In this document: one piece after another, positions 10,100 through 21,302 of the stretch
How the letters are laid out: each line of letters starts with the position of its first letter
How positions within the stretch are numbered: the stretch's first letter is position 1
DNA from: Uloborus plumipes
Taxonomy: Eukaryota > Arthropoda > Arachnida > Araneae > Uloboridae
Assembly: GCA_038373865.1 (NCBI GenBank)
Contig: JAXGGA010002853.1
Span: 49,450 to 113,449, forward strand
Length of the DNA stretch: 64,000 bases
Direction of reading: 5' to 3'
Program-made: the position numbers and the translations under genes
Notes under the pieces: model-generated
What the model was told of the DNA's origin: nothing
Seen by the model: only the letters and a program-made list of their open reading frames with translations
The model's database searches: none

Positions 10100-11115
10100 A
10101 AAGCAGATGGCGCCGTAGCCTGCCATGCCATGTAGACCACAGAAGATGTGCGGACGACTTGACTTGAGCTTCTGAGTACCTTCCTGATTTTTCCGCAGAA
10201 CTTCAGTGATGACACTTGAAGTTCTGCAGTCCTTCTTATTTGGGCCGCAGAACTTTAGCTACGAAACTTGCAGCACACATTCGTTATTCAAATAACGTTT
10301 CCAACGATTATTTTTTTCCGCATGAGAATCGCAAGGATGCAAACTTAGTCTGAAATTCTGCGAGCCTTCACATTTTGGCCGCAGATCTTAAGTGACGAAG
10401 CTTGCGGTAGGTGCACAAATCAGTTCTTCAAATTATGTTTGAAACAATTTTTTCGTAAGAGAGTCGCAGGGGCGCAGATTTTCAATTGAAGTTTTGCAGG
10501 TCTTCACATTTTATCCGCAGAATTTCAGTGACGAACGACACTTCGTTTTTCTATTAGATATTCAGTTATGTTTAAAACCATGTTTCCTCATGAGGGAATC
10601 GCGGGGACGCAAGCTTCGCTTGAAATTCTTCGGGCTTTCACATTTTGGCAGCAGAACTTCAGTGACGAAGCGTGTAGTACAAATAGTTTTTCAAATTACG
10701 TATGTTTAAAACAATTAATTCTTCCGCTTTAAAGAGTCGCGGGGAGCGGGATTCGTTTGAAGTTCTGCGGGGGGCCTACACATTTTATCCACAGAACTTC
10801 AGTGACGAAACTTGCAGTTCAAACTATAGTTATTCAAATTATGTTTCAAACAATTAATTCTTCCGTGTTAAAGAATCGTGGGAAAACGGGCTTCGTTTGA
10901 AGTTCTGCGGGAATACACATTTTATCTGCAGAACTTCAGTGACGAAACTTGCGGTACAAATTAGGTATTCGACAATGTTGAAAACATTTTTCCTCGTGAG
11001 AGAATCGCGGGGGGGGGGGGGGGTACTCGCTTGAAGTTTCGCGGTCTTTCACATTTTGGCCGCAGAACTTCAGAGACGAAACTTGCAGTGCATATTAGTT
11101 ATTCAAATGATGTTT
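10100..11115 (+). repeat. ~140-bp satellite array, block 2 (duplicate of block 1)
   Basis: Block 2 repeats the unit order of 7520-8660, including the non-repetitive lead GTGCGGACGACTTGACTTGA (7558 and 10148) and the same internal order of unit variants. It is therefore a segmental duplication of block 1 rather than independent amplification. It lacks the Penelope fragment found in block 1. Confidence 0.75.
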
Positions 11116-12010
11116 AAATGCCATATCAACAGTGTCACCCTCACCTGGCGAACTTCAAAGACTAAAATTTAGCAGAAAAAATGCATAATGATGACGTTGA
11201 TTGCGAATAACCAGTGTAATACTGAGTAAAGTTAAACGTAAGCAAAGAGGTTTTTAAAAAATTCGAATATTATTGCATCGGTTCTCGTTGAAAGTGCCTC
11301 AAAGCGTACTGCGCCAGTCGCTGTAGTATTTCCCCTGGTAAGTATAACTTTTCATATTTCATCGTTACATAAGTGTGCGTATGTATAATGCAATGCTCAT
11401 TGTGTGCAGACATCACGGTTTACGTGAAGTTCTGATAAGAAGAACGCGTGATGTTGTTTTTATAGGTAATGTGTGATTTTATCACTTCTCTGGCGTCACT
11501 CCCCTGGCAGTTTTGTTCCAAAAAAAGGTTGAATATGCATTAAAACTGTGTTATAAGCATAATAAATTTCATTTTTAATCTTAATTGTCCCTATGAAAGC
11601 AATTTGAATGAACGTAAATAATGTGGGAAGTATTTTTAGTTGGGATCTGCGGTGCGACTTGTATGTAACATATTGTGTTTTCAAGATTGATTTTTTTTTA
11701 TTTTATTACAATGCGAAAAAATTTTTTGAATACAGGTCTTATAGAAATGAGTCCATACTCTGATTTTACACCGAAAAATAGGTGAAATAATAGTAAATCA
11801 AACCGGAATTCCGACAATAGTGTCACTCCCCCGGCAACACATTTTCCCCTGGTATCGATAAACCCCCCAAAAATTGAAATGTTGTCTGGCCCTTACCACT
11901 ACAATCATAAAAACAGCGGCTACTAGTGATATAATGAGTGTGAAGTTAAACATATTATTTTTTCTTTGGGGACACAAAAAACGCATTGATCGTAGAATCA
12001 CCCATATATA
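11116..12010. other. No gene; recurring CACTCCCCTGG-type words
   Basis: The phrases GTCACTCCCCTGGC (11496 region), GTCACTCCCCCGGC (11822 region) and TTCCCCTGGTA (11333, 11846 regions) recur, hinting at an old TIR or internally repeated element. I could not fix boundaries. Confidence 0.3.
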
Positions 12011-12040
12011 TGCGTGTGTGTGTGTGTGTGTGTGTGTGTG
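12011..12040 (+). repeat. (TG)n microsatellite
   Basis: About 14 TG dinucleotides. Its flank (12041-12149) is duplicated at 19771-19870. Confidence 0.9.
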
Positions 12041-12149
12041 CATAAATTTCAATTTGGTTGCGTTTCATTAAATTCTAAATTGCAGTACGTTATATGTAAA
12101 AATGAGAAAACACTTTTTAGTAACATTTTGACGGTAAATATATAATGTA

Positions 12150-13675
12150 CACTGCGATGCAAAAGTTTAGACAAATGGCAAATATGTGAATAAAAAGAAA
12201 ACTATTCAACGAAATGCTTTCAAATTTCTACTGCAGGTACACAATATGGTCCCAAATACGCGTATGGAGTTCTTAAAAATATAACTGGAACCAAATTTTG
12301 GACATTACAAAATACATTTTTTTACATTGTTGCAAAAGTTTAGACAATAGTCAGATTTTATGCAAATATCCCTTGAAATGTGATTGGTGGAGGAAAGGCG
12401 GGACTTAATTATTCAATTATAAAGTCCAGAGATTGTTAAATAAATAATCAAGATCTCAAAAGCTCTGTAGTTCTCGTGTAACGAAGATGAGAAAGTTGGA
12501 AGCCGTAATTTGAAAATGAACCTACTTTATTAATTTTTTGTCTTTTAAATCGGCTCTAGTATGGTAGTACGTTGTTTTTTAAATTGTGGAGAGCAAATTC
12601 AGACATGCGTATCGATCAAAAGACCAAGAAAAATGATATTTCTTAAAGATGAAGGAATTGAAAAAACGACTCGAACTGACGATTTGCCCTGTAATCCTAC
12701 AAAACTTCAACTTGGGTCAAGAACAGCACGTGACAGCATAAGTAGATGAACAACTGAATCGAAATGCATAAAAAAAACAAAGAATTGTGCTTTAGCCTTT
12801 TTGGACAGAGTGTCCCAAATAAGCCAGATTTTAATGGTGAAAGCAGCACACCATATGATCATTGGATGTTTCTCAAGTCCCGCGAATGTAATTATAATCC
12901 ATCTAGGCCATCCCAATTTTAATATTTTTTATCAAAGAAAGTACCATTCATTTTTTAGTCACGATGATACGTATGCTGCTTTTCACATTAAAATCTGGCT
13001 TATTTGGGACACTCTGTCCGAAAAGGCTCAAGTACAATTCTTTGTTTTTTTAATGCATTCCGATTCAGTTGTTCATCTACTTATGCTGTCAAGTGCTGTT
13101 TTTGACCCAAGTTGAAGTTTTGTAGAATTAAGGGGCGAATCGTCAGTATTAGCCGTTTTTTCAATTCCTCCATCCTTAAGAAATGTATTTTTTCTTGTAT
13201 TTTTTGATCGATACGCATGTCTGAATTTGCTGTCCACAAAATAAAAAACAACGTACTATCATACTAGAGCCGATTTAAAAGACAAAAAATTAATAAAGTA
13301 GGTTCATTTTCAAATTTCGGCTTCCAAACTTTCTCATCTTCTTTATACGAGAACTACAGAGCTTTTGAGATTTTGATTATTTATTCAGCAATCTCTGCAC
13401 TTTATAATTGAATAATAAAGTCCCGTCTTTCCCTTTACCAATAACATTTCAAGGGATATTTGCATAAAATATGACTATTGTCTAAACTTTTGCAACAATG
13501 TTAAAAATTGTTTTTCGTAATATCCAAAATTTAATTCCAGTTAAAATTTTAAGAACTCCACACACGTATTTGGGACCATATTGTGTACCTGCAGTAGAAA
13601 TTTGAAAGCATTTCGTTGAAAAGTTTTCTTTTTATTCACATATTTGCCAATTGTCTAAACTTTTGCATCGCAGTG
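12150..13675. mobile_element. Tc1/mariner-like foldback element, 1.53 kb
   Basis: The ends CACTGCGATGCAAAAGTTTA and its reverse complement are flanked by TA (12148-12149 and 13676-13677). The arms are each about 690 bp (12150-12843 and 12987-13675) around a ~145-bp loop, with scattered substitutions and small indels. A paralogous copy of the flanks at 19771-19950 reads straight through with a single TA, which confirms precise insertion. The two reading frames that mirror each other inside (about 12561-12749 and 12801-13115) are not convincing proteins. The element is probably a non-autonomous foldback derivative. Confidence 0.8.
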
Positions 13676-13960
13676 TATAAATCTATCTTGCAGAACAATT
13701 TTGGGCAAATAATTTTGCGTCGCAGAACATCACTAAGTATTCTGCTTTGGGGCTGTCTGATTGACATTACGTGTGTTGCATAAGGGAACTAGTTCATGGC
13801 AAAACATCTGTCTATGAGTAAATCTGGTGTGGCTCAAAGAAAAAGGTATTACAACTTCTTTTCTGGTGATCTTTAATGACTTGAAAAATTCGTCGAAGGC
13901 TGACAGCAGTGCAAATAATTTCGCGACTCTCTCTATTCCCGTTTTTTAAAAAAAAAAAAA

Positions 13961-13978
13961 CACACACACACACACACA
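13961..13978. repeat. (AC)n microsatellite
   Basis: Nine AC dinucleotides follow an A-run. The nearby minus-strand reading frames rich in Cys-Val come from it. Confidence 0.8.
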
Positions 13979-14007
13979 AAGACAGCATGTAAGTACGCAA
14001 GCATATA

Positions 14008-14962
14008 TGGGTCATTCCAACGAAAATGGTACAAATCATCCGAGACTTTAGAATTTTTTAAAATAAATTTTAATAACTTCCACCTATTAAGTGTATTTTT
14101 TATTGGTTCTCCATTTAATTTTGTGCCATCAAGTATCAATTGATTAGGTATAATCCATTTAGAAAGGACACAACAAAAATTATCTTTGTCAGAAGAAGGA
14201 GAAAATGACGTGTCCCAGCTTCAAATTGCTAGAATTTTAAATGTGATTTAAAATTCAAAGAAATGTAACAACAAAATAAATGACACCGCAGTGCACAAAA
14301 GATGCTTCTGACATCATTTCTGCAGTTTATTACGCAAATGAAAAAAAAATTCCTCAAAAAACACTATTATTTATCCATGTCCCTAGTTTTTCTATGTTTC
14401 GAATTGTCCATTCTGTTACAAGCCTTTTGGAAATAAAATGAACAATTGCATTCAATCTGATATATATTTTTAAAAATATAGGTAGTATAACTGCCGTGAT
14501 TAGCTTGCTACATTGAATTATGTCGTCAACAACCAGGGTGAGCCTTATTCTTTTCTTATGGTCGTTAATTTGAACTGTTGGATGTCCATTCTGTTACAGT
14601 CGATTTCATGATGAAAAAAAGAGATTTTTTTTCTTGAAATTGCAGACAGACTTACAGTTTTAGGCTGTTCATTACACTTTATGCTTGTTCTGTGATTCTA
14701 ACTTTTCTTTGTGATTATGAAGATATTTTAAAGGCTTATTTGTCCACTCTGTTACATGTCGACTCTGTTACACAAAGTGATCAAAATATTTAATATCCTT
14801 CCAGAAATGAGTCATGTACCAGTTATTTACACTTCATTATACTCAAATAAATTGAAACTCAATTAAAAAAATATGATTAGTTCGTGGAAATTTTTTAAAT
14901 TGATAATCTTAATATAAGTAAAGAGTTTCAGACATGATTTGTACCATTTTCGCTGGAATGAC

Positions 14963-14965
<3 letters not shown>
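14008..14965. mobile_element. Non-autonomous TA-flanked element (958 bp), copy 1
   Basis: A 32-bp TIR starting TGGGTCATTCCAACGAAAAT matches the right end with one mismatch. TA lies on both sides (14006-14007, 14966-14967). The phrase CCATTCTGTTACA or CCACTCTGTTACA recurs at least four times inside. Copies at 21303-22273 and 39478-39715 share the ends and these internal motifs. No transposase remains. TIR and target fit the Tc1/mariner group. Confidence 0.75.

Positions 14966-15008
<43 letters not shown>
14966..15008. repeat. (TA)n microsatellite, left part
   Basis: About 21 TA repeats. The hAT at 15009 sits within this tract, which resumes at 18982. Confidence 0.9.
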
Positions 15009-15011
<3 letters not shown>

Positions 15012-18000
15012 GCACGTGCCGTGAACGAACGCCCAGGGTAGGCAGCTGAGATAATTTGTGGAATAATAATGCATTTGTTGAAAAAAAGCATATGCTGTTA
15101 ACCGTAATAAAACAGTACGAATATGAATGATATTTACGTAGTCCTTAGTATAAACATATATAAATATATTTTCATCTGATTCTATAGAAAATCCATTCTT
15201 CTTTCTTTCATTGTGGTGAAAATATCTGTGACTTTCATAAAAATTGAAAGTGGTGTCTTGTTTCATTTTGTTCACTTTCTCTTTCTATGGATGTCAAAAC
15301 AAGAAAGAAAGATTGTTAATTTGTCATTCTGTTCCTTTTGTTGCTCTTAGTTCTTTTTATGGCCGAAAATATTCACTCTAAAAAAAATTGCGGCTGGTAT
15401 AGTCAAAATTAACTGCAACAGCATCAGTTTCTCGAAACAGTTGGCTCAGTTCACTTTTCAAAAATAAAATCATGTACATTTTTTATACATTTGTCAAAAA
15501 AAAAATAATGTTCCCATAAATATTTACAAATCTGCAATCCGTCTTATAATGTCAAAAAGTTTCGGTACTTTTTTTCTATACTGTTGAATGCATCCTTATC
15601 AACTCTAAAAGCTAATTTTTAAAATTGACTTCCATATAATAATTATATGAATTTTTCAATATTTTGCCGCTTTACTTCGTAAGTCTTTTTTCTTTGTTTT
15701 CAAAAAGTTCAAACAGAACAACTATTCTGAGATTTCAACTTAAACATGGGAAACAATATGACAAATGAAAAAACGAAACATTTGCAAATCACGGAAACAT
15801 TTCATAAAAAACAAACAGCCATATAAAAAACGAATCAAGATGCCAAAGCCTTTTAGTCCGTGGAGTTAGTGCAAACATATTTCACTTCCGGATACCAGTC
15901 TGAAATTTTATGTGGGGCTTAAATTCACATAAGAGGACAAAAAAACGCCGGGAGACACTTAATCGGAGGTCAAGGTCATTCTGTGATGACGTCATCAAAA
16001 TGGCCGCTTTTACAGGTAAATACGTTCGTTTAACTGCTTAAAACTCCATCATAGATTGAAATATTGCAAAACTCAAATATATCATCTGAAAGCTCTTTAA
16101 AAGAGCTATTTAGAAAGATTTAATTTTTCTTTCTGAGGTCAAGTTCTCACCTGTAATGACGTCATCAAAATAGCCGCTTTTACAGGTAAATACGTTTGTT
16201 TAACTCCCCCTAAAACTCCATCATAGATTCAAATATTGCAAAACTCAAATATATCATCTGAAAGCTCTTTAAAAGAGCTATTTAAAAAGATTTAATTTTT
16301 CTTTCTAAGGTCAAGGGCCCACCTGTGATGACGTCATCAAAATGGCCGCTTTTACAGGTAACTACGTTTGTTTAACTCCCCCTAAAACTCCATCATAGAT
16401 TCAAATATTGCAAAACTCAAGCATATCATCTGAAAGCTCTTTAAAAGAGCTATTTAGAAAATATTAATTTTTCTTTCTGGGGTCAAGGGCCCACCTGTAA
16501 TGACGTCATCAAAATGGCCAATTTTACAGGTAAATACGTTTGTGAAACTCCCCCTAAAATTCCATCATATATTTAAACATTTCAAAACTCAACTATATAA
16601 TCTGAAAGCGCTTTAAAAGATCTATTTATAAAGATATAATTTTTCTTTCTGAGGTCAAGGGTTCACCTGTGATGACGTCATCAAAATGGCCGCTTTTGCA
16701 GGTAAATACGTTCGTTTAATTGCTTAAACTCCATCATAGATTAAAATATTGCAAAACTCAAAGGTATCATTGAAAGCTCTTTAAAATAGCTATTTAGAAA
16801 TATTTAATTTTTCTTTCTGAGGTCAAGGGCCCACCTGTAATGACGTCATCAAAATGGCCGCTTTTGAAGGTAAATACGTTTGTTTAACTCCCCCTTAAAT
16901 TCCATCATATATTTAAATATTTCAAAACTCAACTATATCATCTGAAAGCGCTTTAAAAGATCTATTTATAAAGATATAATTTTTCTTTCTGAGGTCAAGG
17001 GTTCACCTGTGATGACGTCATCAAAATGGCCGCTTTTGCAGGTAAATACGTTCGTTTAACTGCTTAAAATTCCATCATAGATTCAAATATTGCAAAACTC
17101 AAATACATCACCTGAAAGCTCTTTAAAAGAGCTATTTAGAAAGACTTATTTTTTCTTTCTAAGGTCAAGGGCCCACCTGTGATGACGTCATCAAAATGGC
17201 CGCTTTTACAGGTAAATACGTTTATTTGACTCCCCCTAAAACTCCATCATAGATTCAAATATTGCAAAACTCAAATATATCATCTGAAAGCTCTTTAAAA
17301 GAGCTATTTAGAAATATTTAATTTTTCTTTCTAAGGTCAAGGGCCCACCTGTGATGACGTCATCAAAATGGCCACTTTTACAGGTAAATACGTTTGTTTA
17401 ACTCCCCCTAAAACTCCATCATAGATTCAACTATTGCAAAACTCAACTATATCATCTAAAAGCTCTTTAAAAGAGCTATCTAGAAAGATTTAATTTTTCT
17501 TTCTAAGATCAAGGGCCCACCTGTAATGACGTCTTCAAAATGGCCGCTTTTACAGGTAAATACGTTTGTTTAACTCCCCCTAAAACTCCATCATAGATTC
17601 AAATGTTGCAAAACTCAAATATATCATCTGAAAGCTCTTTAAAAGAGCTATTTAGAAAAATTTAATTTTTCTTTCTGAGGTCAAGGTCCCGCCTGTAATG
17701 ACGTCATCAAAATGGCCTCAAATGACGTCATCACAGGTGGGCCCTTGACCTTAGAAATAAAAATTAAATCTTTCTAGATAGCTCTTTTAAAGAGCTTTTA
17801 GATGATATATTTGAGTTCTGCAATATTTCAATCTATGATGGAGTTTTATGGGGAGTTAAGCAAACGTATTTACCTGTAAAAGTGGCCATTTTGATGACGT
17901 CAGTACAGGTGGGACCTTGACCTCAGAAAGAAAAATTAAATCTTTCTAAATAGCTCTTTTAAAGAGCTTTCAGATGACACATTTGAGTTTTGCAATATTT

Positions 18001-18978
18001 GAATCTATGATGGAGTTTTAAGCAGTTAAACGAACGTATTTACTGGTAAAAGCGGCCATTTTGATGACGTCATACCAGGTGAGCCCTTGACCTCAGAAAG
18101 AAAAATTAAATCTTTCTAAATAGATCTTTTAAAGCGCTTTCAGATGATATAGTTGAGTTTTGAAATATTTAAATCTATGATGGAGTTTTAGGGGGAGTTA
18201 AACAAACGTATTTATCTTTAAAAGCGGCCATTTTGGTGACGTCATTACAGGTGGGCCCTTGACCTCAGAAAGAAAAATTAAATATTTTTAAATAGCTATT
18301 TTAAAGAGCTTTCAGATGATACCTTTGAGTTTTGCAATATTTTAATCTATGATGGAGTTTAAGCAATTAAACGAACGTATTTACCTGTAAAAGCGGCCAT
18401 CTTGATGACGTCATCACGGGAGTTCATGACCCCTGATCAAGTGTCTCCCGGCGGATTTTTGTTCTTATATATGTACCTAAGCTCTGTACCAAATTTCACA
18501 CTGGTATCCGGAAGTGAAATATTTAGGCTGTTTTTGTCGCTAACTCCACAGACTATTTGAGAATTTTGCTAACGCTCACCGCCCTGCACATTTGCAGCGG
18601 AGAATCGAAGAGACCGGCAGAGAAAGAGTGTAGCTTTCTAGCTGATCTCCATTGGCTACGCCAGATAGGCTGATTTTATTCTGCCTTCAAGGTCGCTTTG
18701 GCTAACGCGAAGAGAGGGAAAAGTGTGGCACGGGGGTGTTTTGCATGCTAAGCATTGCATAGATACGGAAGTCGAAAAGCAGCGTTGGTCGCTGCTTTTC
18801 AAGTGAACCAAAATGGAAAAATTCCATTTTTTTTCTCTTTTTTTCTGTTATTGCTGTGTAAAACCGAAATATGTTTTTTCTAATCAACACATTAAATGTC
18901 ATTGAATGAAGTGGTGAGGTTGGTCTGTTTTCTTCGTGGGTAAGCACTGCCTACCTTGCCTACCCAGACGGCACGTCC

Positions 18979-18981
<3 letters not shown>
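15009..18981. mobile_element. hAT-type element carrying an inverted satellite
   Basis: The ends are CAGGCACGTGCCGT on the left and, on the reverse strand of the right end, CAGGGACGTGCCGT. Both are followed by a GGGTAGGCA block. The flanks are ATATATAT on both sides, which agrees with an 8-bp TSD but cannot prove it inside a (TA)n tract. Between the ends lie ~800 bp of AT-rich DNA (15053-15850), the inverted satellite (15850-18560) and ~420 bp of right-end DNA. No transposase was found. Confidence 0.65.
15850..18560. repeat. Large inverted satellite with TGACGTCA in each unit
   Basis: About ten direct units (15967-17715) are followed without a spacer by about four units in reverse orientation (17716-18430). 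The unit is about 171 bp and reads GGTCAAGGGCCCACCTGTGA, TGACGTCATCAAAATGGCCG, TTTTACAGGTAAATACGTTT, then CTCCATCATAGATTCAAATA and GAAAGCTCTTTAAAAGAGCT. Single-copy inverted borders lie outside the array: CGGGAGACACTT (15948-15961) against AAGTGTCTCCCGG (18439-18452), then CACTTCCGGATACCAG against its reverse complement. The structure is a foldback element in its own right. Confidence 0.85.

Positions 18982-19070
<89 letters not shown>
18982..19070. repeat. (TA)n microsatellite, middle part
   Basis: About 40 TA repeats between the right end of the hAT and the left end of the palindromic MITE. Confidence 0.9.
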
Positions 19071-19718
19071 CAGGGTGTCCACTCTAATCGTGGACCAATA
19101 GCTAATTTCTAAACCGTTAGAGATAAGCATATAGTTTATTTAGGAAAAAATCTCAAAATTATGAAAGGAATTTTGGGTCTATTCAATGTTTTTCAAAAAA
19201 TCAAATTTTGAAAAAGTTACGAAATTTAAATTTTTATACAGCCCCCAGTCCTATCAATCATATTTAGTAAAACATTCTTGACACTGCAACGTTTAAAACT
19301 AAAAAAAAATCACTCTTCTACCACAAAAATTGACCGAGTTATGACGTTTTGAAAAATCAAGATTTTGCATTGTTTCATGACGTCATCGAGAGATGGCTTA
19401 AGGGACCGTATGCGAAATCCTTCAAAAACTTGATTTTTCAAAACGTCATAACTCGGTCAATTTTTGTGGTAGAAGAGTGATTTTTTTTTAGTTTTAAACG
19501 TTGCAGTGTCAAGAATGTTTTACTAAATATGATTGATAGGACTGGGGGGGCTGTATAAAAATTTAAATTTCGTAACTCTTTCAAAATTTGATTTTTTGAA
19601 AAACATTGAATAGACTCAAAATTCCTTTCATAATTTGGAGATTTTTTCCTAAATAAACTATATGCTTATCTCTAACGGTTTAGAAATTAGCTATTGGTCC
19701 ACGATTGGAGTGGACACC

Positions 19719-19721
<3 letters not shown>
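19071..19721. mobile_element. Palindromic mariner-type MITE (651 bp)
   Basis: The left arm (19071-19361) and right arm (19429-19721) are nearly perfect reverse complements, beginning CAGGGTGTCCACTCTAATCG. TA flanks both ends. The 67-bp loop contains GACGTCATC. CAGGGTGTCC ends with a TA target are typical of the mariner group seen at 23785 and 56199. The near-identity of the arms suggests recent origin or arm conversion. Confidence 0.85.

Positions 19722-19759
<38 letters not shown>
19722..19759. repeat. (TA)n microsatellite, right part
   Basis: Continuation of the same TA tract beyond the MITE. Confidence 0.85.
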
Positions 19760-19767
<8 letters not shown>

Positions 19768-19770
19768 TAT

Positions 19771-19950
19771 TTCAATTTGGTTACGTTTTATTAAATTCTA
19801 AATTGCAGTACAATATATGTAAAAATGAGAAAACACTTTTTGGTAACATTTTGACAGTAAATATATAATGTATAAATCTATCTTGCAGAACAATTTTGGG
19901 CAAATAATTTTGCGTTGCAGAACATCACTAAGTATTCTGCTTTGGGGGTA
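19771..19950 (+). repeat. Duplicate of 12045-12149 joined to 13678-13757
   Basis: The text from TTTCAATTTGGTTACGTTTT through AGAACATCACTAAGTATTCT matches the two flanks of the 12150-13675 foldback, joined at one TA. It is the pre-insertion state of that site. Confidence 0.85.
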
Positions 19951-20062
19951 TCCGATATTGATGTGGGAGATATTCGGAATTGATGTGAGGGTTATCCGGT
20001 ATAATGAAAGGACCTAATTGAATATTTTCTTTTTTACAAAAATCCCAGTTAAAAATTTCATT

Positions 20063-20458
20063 GTTTGATAAACCGTTTAGGTGATGTAATTACTTTTCTT
20101 CTTTCCTTTTTACCAATTTTTGCTTCTAAAACAAAAATTATGTGTTATTCCTCCGACTATGTTCTGGACATGGAAGCATTCTGCATATTTGATTTTTCAC
20201 AATTTCCAGATAAAGTATGATTGTCTTCAGCTTTTAAAAAATATTTTAGTTAAAATATTTGTTTGATAAACCGTTTAGGTGATGTAATTACTTTTCTTCT
20301 TTCCTTTTTACCAATTTTTGCTTCTAAAACAAAAATTATGTGTTATTCCTCCGACTATGTTCTGGACATGGAAGCATTCTGCATATTTGATTTTTCACAA
20401 TTTCCAGATAAAGTATGATTGTCTTCAGCTTTTCAAAAATATTTTAGTTAAAATATTT
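20063..20458 (+). repeat. Near-perfect tandem duplication, 198 bp x 2
   Basis: Copy one runs 20063-20260 and copy two 20261-20458, both starting GTTTGATAAACCGTTTAGGT. I see about one difference (AAAAAA versus CAAAAA near the end). The duplication is recent or an assembly artefact. Confidence 0.9.
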
Positions 20459-20921
20459 AGAAAGAAAAAGCTAAAAACCTTCAAGGATTAATGTGCGACA
20501 AGAGGTTGATAAAGACTTAGATCATATCGTTAGTTCATAAAAATTAATCGCATTAGCTTTTAATATAAATTATCAAATTATTTTATTTATTGAATTGTTT
20601 TAGTTTTAGTTTTTGTACTTCTAACAAAAATTGCGATCTATTAACACCCAATGATGTTGTAATTAGATATTTTTTACTTTGCCACTATTATTGCTTTATT
20701 AGAATTGAAAATAAACATACAATAAATAACCTATCTAACATTGGCGAAAGTGTTCTTCTAACTAATGTAAACATCTGTCCCCATGAATCGTCGCAACTTC
20801 GCCATGCTTCTTTTTTGAAAGAGAGTTTGAACGTGTGTAAAGAAATTTTGAATCTTTCACTTTGTTTCATTCTTTTTTTTTGTAATCTCATCCTTTCAGA
20901 AAAGATATTTCTTAGCTATTA

Positions 20922-21145
20922 GAGTCTGTAACTCCTCGAGAACATGTTGAGCATGACAATCAATAACATTCAATCGAGTCTCGATAGCTCGAAGCTTTAT
21001 AAACTCAAATATACCTTTATTTCAAAAGTTTTCATTTGGTCCCAACCTCTCGAAAAGACGGTAGGAACTGCTTGTAACTCGAATTATCAATAACTCTAAG
21101 CTTTTAGCCGGTCTCTTGGGACCATGAGCTATTGTGACTCGACTG
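20922..21145. mobile_element. pogo/Tigger-like MITE remnant
   Basis: The right end reads on the reverse strand CAGTCGAGTCACAATAGCTC, with TA outside (21146-21147). The left end GAGTCTGTAACTCCTCGAG is a decayed counterpart next to TA. The inside is rich in CTCGA words, as in pogo/Tigger elements. Confidence 0.5.
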
Positions 21146-21302
21146 TATTTAAGATGTTAATTTGCATCTTTAGAAAGTGTATTTTTTTTTTTTTTTGGAA
21201 TTTAATTAAAACTTTAATTTAATTATTTAGATATAAGTTTATTAATTTATTTTTTAAAGTGAACATGTTTAGAATAATTTTTAATAATACTAATAATATA
21301 TA

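Noticed and set aside
12561..13115. Possible Tc1-like transposase inside the foldback
   Set aside because: The two frames are reverse-complement images of one arm each, with no HTH or DDE motif.
15967..18430. CRISPR-like regular array
   Set aside because: The units are ~171 bp, diverged and contiguous, with no constant short repeat plus unique spacers; the genome is eukaryotic and the array is a foldback satellite.
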